DNA from: Cyrtodaria siliqua
Taxonomy: Eukaryota; Mollusca; Bivalvia; Adapedonta; Hiatellidae
DNA: 64,000 nt
Reading direction: 5' to 3'
Assembly (NCBI GenBank): GCA_037043455.1
Contig: JAWPHD010001351.1
Span: 1 to 64,000 of the forward strand
The position numbers and the translations under genes are program-made. Positions within the stretch are counted from its first letter, which is position 1; every line of letters begins with the position of its first letter. A model generated the notes under the pieces. That model did not search any database. It was not told the origin of the DNA and saw nothing but the letters and a program-made list of their open reading frames with translations. Shown here one piece after another: positions 59,501-64,000 of the stretch.

Positions 59501-62405
59501 TAGATAATGACATACCCGTGAATTACGAGTTTAATTCTAAGACATTTTTAATGATTTTCCCCAAAAAAGATTACGTTAAAGCTATATTTGATCGTGACGA
59601 AATTAAGGCATTTCACCACGATGATATTCTTGACGAGGAAGCATACACGGAGAAGAGAACAATCACTGTGAAACCGACCGATAAACCGAAGCCAAGTAGA
59701 TATCCAGAGCAGACGGACTACAAGATTACAATTGGGGGAGATCGGGAAGGTTACGGGGACAAAAGAATGGTGCAGGACGCGGGGTCAAGGACACGAATGT
59801 CAAGGTCAGTACTTTTGTATAAAGTTGTCTACTACGATCAGTCGTTAATTTTTGTATAAAGGCTCGTTCACAATTTTTAATCTAGTCCGCACTGTCTCAC
59901 TATTGGAAATTAACTCGCTATTAAAGCACGACTATAATAGCCTTTGCGTCCATTGTAAACCCAGATCAGCCTGCGAGTAACTCATAATTCAAAGAAAGAA
60001 CAGTCCATTATATGTATGTTATTTGTAGCGCGTTACGGGTTAATGGGGGAGGGATGGTAAGCTTTAGGATCAATTGTACAAACTAGAGATCAAAAGCCTT
60101 TATCACCCTGATAACAGGGTTTGCATTATTTCATTCAGCAGGTTTGTTTGGTTCTTTATATATTGGTATAACTTATAGTCCCTCCACCTTTAGAGCATGT
60201 GCTCGATCTGTATTATAGGTATGCTGGCTTTGAAATTTTGTCAGGATATGCTGATATAAAATTGAAATATTCCTTCGGACATTTTATCGAGCAGAAAACA
60301 CAGACTGTTGCCTCTACGAGGAGACTGACAATTAATTTATTATTTTTAGCTCTACTGATGCCGTGTACTGATGCCGTGGTGTGGCGTCCGTCGTCCGTCT
60401 GTCTGTCCGTAAACTTTTTTTTGTAGCGACTACTCCTCTGAAACTACTGAATGGATTTTCATGAAACTTTACAGAAATGTTGCCCATGAAGTCTAGTTGA
60501 TCCAAGCAAAAATTCATGTTGATGTGAAATCCAAGATGGCCGCCAGATCTAAAAATAGGTTTTTAAAAAACAAGTTTGTAGCGACTTCTTCATGAAAACT
60601 ATAAGTGATATTGATATGGGACTTTTTCTAAAATGATCAGCATGACATGATGTTGGTCCTTGTCGAAAATCGTTTTAATTTGACGTTAAACATGGCTGCC
60701 AGCGGCCATCTTTGTTTAAATAGAGTTATATAATGAAAACTTGTAGCGACTACTCCTCTGAAACTACTTGACGGATTTTCATGAAACTTCACAGGAATGT
60801 TGCTCTTGATGTCTAATTGATCCTAGCAAAATTTCAGTTCGGCCGGAAATTCAAGATGGCCGCCACGGCTAAAAATAAATTTTCAAAATACAAGTTTGTA
60901 GCGACTACTTCTTGAAAACTATAAGTGATATTGATATGGGACTTTTTGTAAAATGATCAGCATGACATGATGTTGGTCCTTGTCAAAAATCGTTTTGATT
61001 CAACGTTAAACATGGCTGCCAGCGGCCATCGTTGTTTACATACAGTTATATAGTAAAAACTTGTAGCGACTACTCCTTTGAAACTACTTGACAGATTTTC
61101 ATGAAACTTTACAGGAATGTTGCTCTTAATGTCTAATTGATCCTAGCAAAATTTCAGATCTGCCAGAAATTCAAGATGGCCGCCACAGCTAAAAATATAT
61201 TTTTAAAAAAGAAGTTTGTAGCGACTACGTCTTGAAAACTATAAGTGATATTGATATGGGACTTTTTGTAAAATGATCAGCATGACATGATGGTTATCAG
61301 AGTCAAACATTATTTTGATTCGACATTAAACATGGCTGCCAGTGGCCATCTTTGTTTACATAGAGTTATATGATGAAAACTTATAGCGACTACTCCTCTG
61401 AAACTACTTGACGGATTTTCATGAAACTTCACAGAAATGTTGCTCTTGATGTCTAATTGATCCTAGCAAAATTTCAGGTTGCCCGGAAATTCAAGATGGC
61501 TGCCATGGCTAAAAATAGATTTTAAAAATACAAGTTTGTAGCGACTACTACTTGAAAACTATAAGTGATATTGATATTGGACTTTTTGTAAAATGATCAG
61601 CATGACATGATGTTGGTCCTTGTCAAAAATTGTTTTGATTCAACGTTAAACATGGCTGCCAGCGGCCATCTTTGTTTACATAGAGTTATATAGTAAAAAC
61701 TTGTAGCGACTAATCCTTTGAAACTACTTGGCAGATTTTCATGAAACTTTACAGGAATGTTGCTCTTAATGTTTAATTGATCCTAGCAAAATTTCAGATC
61801 GGCCAGAAATTCAAGATGGCCGCCACAGCTAAAATTAGATTTTTTAAAAAAGAAGTTTGTAGCGACTACGTCTTGAAAACTGTAAGTGATATTGATATGG
61901 GACTTTTTGTAAAATGATCAGCATGACATGATGGTTATCAGAGTCAAACATTATTTTGATTCGACATTAAACATGGCTGTCAGCGGCCATCTTTGTTTAC
62001 ATAGAGTTATATAATGAAAACTTGTAGCGACTATTCCTGTGAAACTACTTGACGGATTTTCATGAAACTTCACAGGAATGTTGCTCTTGATGTCTAATTG
62101 ATCCTAGCAAAATTTCAGGTCGGCCGGAAACTCAAGATGGCCGCCATGGCTAAAAATAATTTTTCAAAAAACAAGTCTGTAGCGACTACTTCCTGAAATC
62201 AAAATCAATCAGTAGAGCTTCAAGGTCATTGACCTCTTGTTTGTTTATTATTTCCCTCAACCTTATTTTGTATGTTTTATCAAAACCTTTGCATTCTCAG
62301 CTTTAAGATTTAACTATATAATAATGTTCACTTGGTACGAGTAACCACGTTTTTTGTTCCATTTTACCACAGACCGGGATATCCAGAAGCTGATGTCAAA
62401 GTTCG
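53458..62405 (+). CDS. RS-rich nuclear protein, four internal exons visible, gene incomplete at both ends
   Basis: Four plus-strand exons (53458-53568, 54253-54444, 59172-59804, 62373-62405; 969 nt) all begin and end in phase 2, so they join as one 323-residue stretch. The first two are strongly RS-rich ('RSRSRSRSPKDRRRSRSRS', 'RSPPPQRRQRSPKHYSPPRK'), pointing to a nuclear-speckle protein of splicing or mRNA metabolism. Exon 3 leaves RS sequence for a mixed domain with 'KQKLDKRFQTLEQLAQGHFD', 'ENITIGIHRGPSHMELD' and 'TITVKPTDKPKPSRYPEQ', then a basic tail that exon 4 continues ('PGYPEADVKVR'). This layout recalls BCLAF1/THRAP3-family proteins, where a 'RF...IHR' region follows RS sequence, but I could not confirm that, so no symbol is given. 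The initiating exon is not identified and the gene runs past the right edge. Uniform phase 2 would allow exons to be skipped without a frame change. Confidence 0.75.
53569..54252. other. Intron of the RS gene
   Basis: Contains an inverted pair: 'attaaaacatacgtgagacc' plus 'ccaggaaggcat' (about 53720-53750) against 'atgccttcctgg' plus 'ggtcccaggtatgttttaat' (about 53845-53876). Otherwise nothing. Confidence 0.5.
54253..54444 (+). CDS. RS gene, exon B
   Basis: 192 nt; acceptor TATTTACAG, donor AAAAAG|GTATGT. Encodes 'SPPPQRRQRSPKHYSPPRK', 'VSRSPQRKRSPSPVERNY', 'PVKRQADSSGKRQGYRSK' and 'SPSPAPVKR'. SP dipeptides suggest proline-directed phosphorylation. Three overlapping short frames at 54187-54547 are shadows. 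Confidence 0.88.
54725..55004. mobile_element. hAT-like element, CAGGGCTCGAATT / AATTTGAGCCCCG termini
   Basis: Imperfect inverted ends (54725-54737 and about 54992-55004). Sub-terminal 'actggc'/'gccagt' strings are repeated several times on both sides. Located in the intron between exons B and C of the RS gene. Confidence 0.6.
55840..56765. mobile_element. Second copy of the 'ggtaggtagg' DNA element, inverted and interrupted
   Basis: Left 'gtttccgctaacccgaccga' and right 'gcctacctaccctatttttt' with '...gtggaaataaac' correspond, in reverse, to the ends of the 21312-21777 element. The interior includes a tRNA-3'-half-like repeat (55930-56045) and unrelated sequence, so other insertions are present. 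Confidence 0.4.
55950..56045 (-). repeat. tRNA-3'-half-like dispersed repeat head, second copy
   Basis: The minus strand again reads 'GTGGGTTCAAATCTCAC' followed by 'TGGAGGCATTTTTT', with the same flanking 'aatatttaataatgtacact' as at 7550-7610. It is therefore a repeat family, not a chance match. Confidence 0.65.
57130..57580. repeat. Segmental tandem duplication of about 270 bp with a 43-bp inner repeat
   Basis: 57135-57310 ('tttaaaaaatgctttgatat', 'aaacacatcttctcagttta', 'acatgtcattgaaaaa', 'ttctcaccttcatgat') recurs at 57410-57570. Between them, a 43-bp unit 'tctcaccttcat.atcattg' + 'tctctactctaagaaattag' occurs twice (57291, 57334). On the minus strand each copy has splice-like signals around a 15-nt segment (see findings). 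Confidence 0.8.
58100..58145. repeat. Small palindrome around a TA run
   Basis: 'ttgaattaaattggaat' and 'attccaatttaattcat' flank 'atatatatatatagactata'. AT-rich hairpin. Confidence 0.6.
58405..58660. other. CpG-rich patch in the intron
   Basis: A GC- and CpG-rich stretch in AT-rich DNA with repeated 'cgagt'/'actcg' and 'acgcgg' strings. It follows a start-like 'aaaatggccgacgtcgaagg' (58369). No gene supported. Confidence 0.4.
59172..59804 (+). CDS. RS gene, exon C
   Basis: 633 nt (211 codons) open throughout; acceptor GTTTGCAG, donor TCAAG|GTCAGT. Begins 'SKDDRYYPDDSPEEKRY', has a short RS segment 'RQKSPSPRRESPSQY', then the non-RS domain described under the gene entry, with two acidic/aromatic stretches ('FDFEEN', 'FHHDDILDEEAYTEKR'). 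The last 18 residues are basic again ('DAGSRTRMSR'). Confidence 0.88.
59805..60415. other. Intron of the RS gene with a dispersed-repeat fragment
   Basis: 59955-60010 is shared with 33640-33770. The rest shows nothing recognisable. Confidence 0.4.
60416..62200 (+). repeat. 318-bp tandem repeat, about 5.5 copies
   Basis: Unit landmarks 'gtagcgactactcctctgaa' occur at about 60424, 60743, 61062, 61381, 61701 and 62022, with 'aaaatttcag', 'caagatggccgcca', 'actataagtgatattgatat' and 'atgatcagcatgacatgatg' between. Alternate copies share variants ('tggttatcagagtcaaacat' in copies three and five against 'ttggtccttgtcaaaaatcg' in the others), suggesting amplification as dimers. An inverted partial copy is at 20201-20735. 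Confidence 0.92.
62373..62405 (+). CDS. RS gene, exon D (33-nt microexon)
   Basis: Acceptor TTACCACAG, donor GTTCG|GTGAGT; phase 2 in and out. Encodes 'PGYPEADVKV' plus split arginines. Its in-phase fit to exon C and good splice sites support it, but at this length it could be chance. Confidence 0.6.
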
Positions 62406-62457
62406 GTGAGTGGCTAAATTGGCTTTATAGGAATTATGTTAATGGTTTAAATGCTAC

Positions 62458-62767
62458 TGTGTGTGATAAGGTGAGGTATGCTCTAGTGATGTATACTCTG
62501 GCAGTGAGATAAGGTGAGGTATGTTCTGGCAGTGAGATAAGGTGAGGTATGTTCTGGTGGTGAGATAATGTGAGGTATGTTCTGGTGGTGAGATAAGGTG
62601 AGGTATGTTCTTGTGGTAAGATAAGGTGGGGTATACTCTGGCAGTGAGATAAGGTGAGGTATGTTCTGGTGGTGAGAAGGTGGGGTATACTCTGGTGGTG
62701 AGGTATGTTCTGGTGGTGAGATAAGGTGAGGTATATTCTAGGTATACTCTGACGGTGAGAAAAGGTG
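62458..62767 (+). repeat. 28-bp minisatellite, left part
   Basis: Unit 'gtgagataaggtgaggtatg' + 'ttctggtg' (or 'actctggca'), about eleven variable copies, beginning about 50 bp after exon D. Continues at 63811 after an insertion. Confidence 0.9.
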
Positions 62768-63810
62768 CAGGGCCTTCCCCAGGAATTTTTTAAGGAGTAG
62801 GGGCAAAAGTGCGGAAGACGAAAGGTTGAAGGGCGTGGGAAGGTGTTTTTTTTTCGACCGATGAAAATAAGACATTTGGCATATATCTGGCATCATATGA
62901 AATGAAATAAAAAATATACTGAAAATGTCATTTTAATGTGAGTTTATTTATTTCACCTATTTATCAATAAAAAAGGCACATTTTATCATTTATATCAAAG
63001 TTTAAAAAAATCAACAGTAGGTTACAGTTCTTAGCACATTTATGGTCATTTAACACCACCAGCTCAATTATTTCACTTATTTATCAATAAAAAAACAACA
63101 TTTTATCATTTATATCAAAGTTTAAAAAAGGTAAGTTCTTAGCACATTTATGTTCAATTAGCACTAGCTCATAGCGTCGAATCTCTCCGTGCCAAACTTC
63201 CACTGCTTCCAAGAAATGGAACTTGCTGATGGAGTAAGCCGTGATCCTTTAATTTCTAATTACAATCAATTAAAAATTGTCCGAGTTTCTGTCACTCATT
63301 CAAATTATTCGCCATAATGAATCATCCAACACGGCAAACAAATCTCAAATTCAAGGTATTGTTAATCAACTTTAATTTAATAATGCAAGCCGCGATCCTT
63401 AACTTCCCATTCACTAGGCCTATTAAGTAGTTACCACCAATTACCACCAATATTAATCCAATTATAGAAGCAAGGGTGCAAACAAATCAGTATGCAAACA
63501 CGCGTCATCTGTTTGTGTATTCACTTGCAAAAAGTGCCTGCAGCAAGTACACAGTAAACCAGTGTAGTCCAGTTTGGCAGCTACTGACCTAATTATCGAT
63601 CGATATTACCTGAAGCGCAGTAATTTTCCAAGGCTGTATACAACAGGATGTCAGCACTTAACTGAGTAAATGGGGGAAATCTTTGATATTTCAAGGCGTC
63701 GCGATATTGGATTTTACAATCTCTGCATGAACAAGGGATCGCGGCATGTCTGTTTCAGAAGTTACGGGATCGCGGTGCCGCTACGCAATAAATGACTGGG
63801 GAAGGCCCTG
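62768..63810. mobile_element. 1,043-bp hAT-like element inserted in the minisatellite
   Basis: CAGGGCCTTCCCCAG (62768-62782) and CTGGGGAAGGCCCTG (63796-63810) are perfect inverted ends; AGGTG flanks both sides (62763-62767, 63811-63815). An internal direct duplication of about 125 bp ('tttatcaataaaaaa', 'ttatcatttatatcaaagtt', 'ttcttagcacatttatg') lies at 62940-63150. Non-coding. Confidence 0.9.
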
Positions 63811-64000
63811 AGGTGAGGTAAATTCGGATGGTGAGATTAGTTGCGGTATATTCTGGGAGTGAGATAAGGTTAGGTATACCCTGGCAGTGAGACAAGGACT
63901 TGGGTGAGGTATTATCTGGTGGTGAGATAAGGTGAGGTATACTCTGGCAGTGAGATAAGGTGATGTATGTTCTGGTGGTGAGATAAGGTGAGGTATATTC
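63811..64000 (+). repeat. 28-bp minisatellite, right part
   Basis: Continuation of the 28-bp array ('gtgagataaggtgaggtata'), running off the window edge. Confidence 0.9.

Overview
The window looks like AT-rich nuclear DNA from a marine invertebrate, most likely a bivalve mollusc. The reasons are long introns with canonical GT/AG sites, a metazoan clathrin light chain gene, a C2H2 zinc-finger gene, an RS-rich nuclear-protein gene, and a dense mixture of non-LTR retrotransposons, short inverted-repeat DNA transposons, tRNA-like SINE pieces and transcribed-looking tandem repeats of a kind I associate with bivalve genomes. The species cannot be fixed from the sequence alone. No bacterial, viral, rRNA or intact tRNA gene was recognised.

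Layout. 0-9 kb is repeat territory: a tandem array with perfect oestrogen-response-element-like palindromes (0.6-1.5 kb), a decayed L1/Tx1-type retrotransposon (1.6-6.4 kb) split by an antisense CR1-like element, then two further tandem repeat blocks. At 9.25-10.24 kb (minus strand) lies an 11-finger C2H2 zinc-finger coding region. 10-22 kb is mainly non-coding, with a well-preserved but frameshifted jockey/CR1-like retrotransposon (15.3-18.3 kb).

From 47.2 kb down to 23.4 kb (minus strand) runs a complete clathrin light chain gene, reconstructed here from six exons that join in phase to a 232-residue protein. Its introns hold a 34-bp minisatellite, a 92-bp satellite, several inverted-repeat elements, and a 2.3-kb Mutator-like element with a 9-bp target duplication that itself contains a hAT-like element.

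Divergently, from about 53.4 kb to beyond the right edge (plus strand), runs an RS-rich nuclear protein gene; four exons, all phase 2, are visible. The roughly 6 kb between the two genes carries hAT-type elements, one retaining the N-terminal zinc-finger part of a transposase as a tandem duplication. Introns of the RS gene carry a 318-bp tandem repeat, a 28-bp minisatellite and another hAT-like insertion.

The recurring theme is a set of at least eight short elements with CAGGG-type terminal inverted repeats, three of them with clear 5-bp target duplications, landing inside other repeats and introns.
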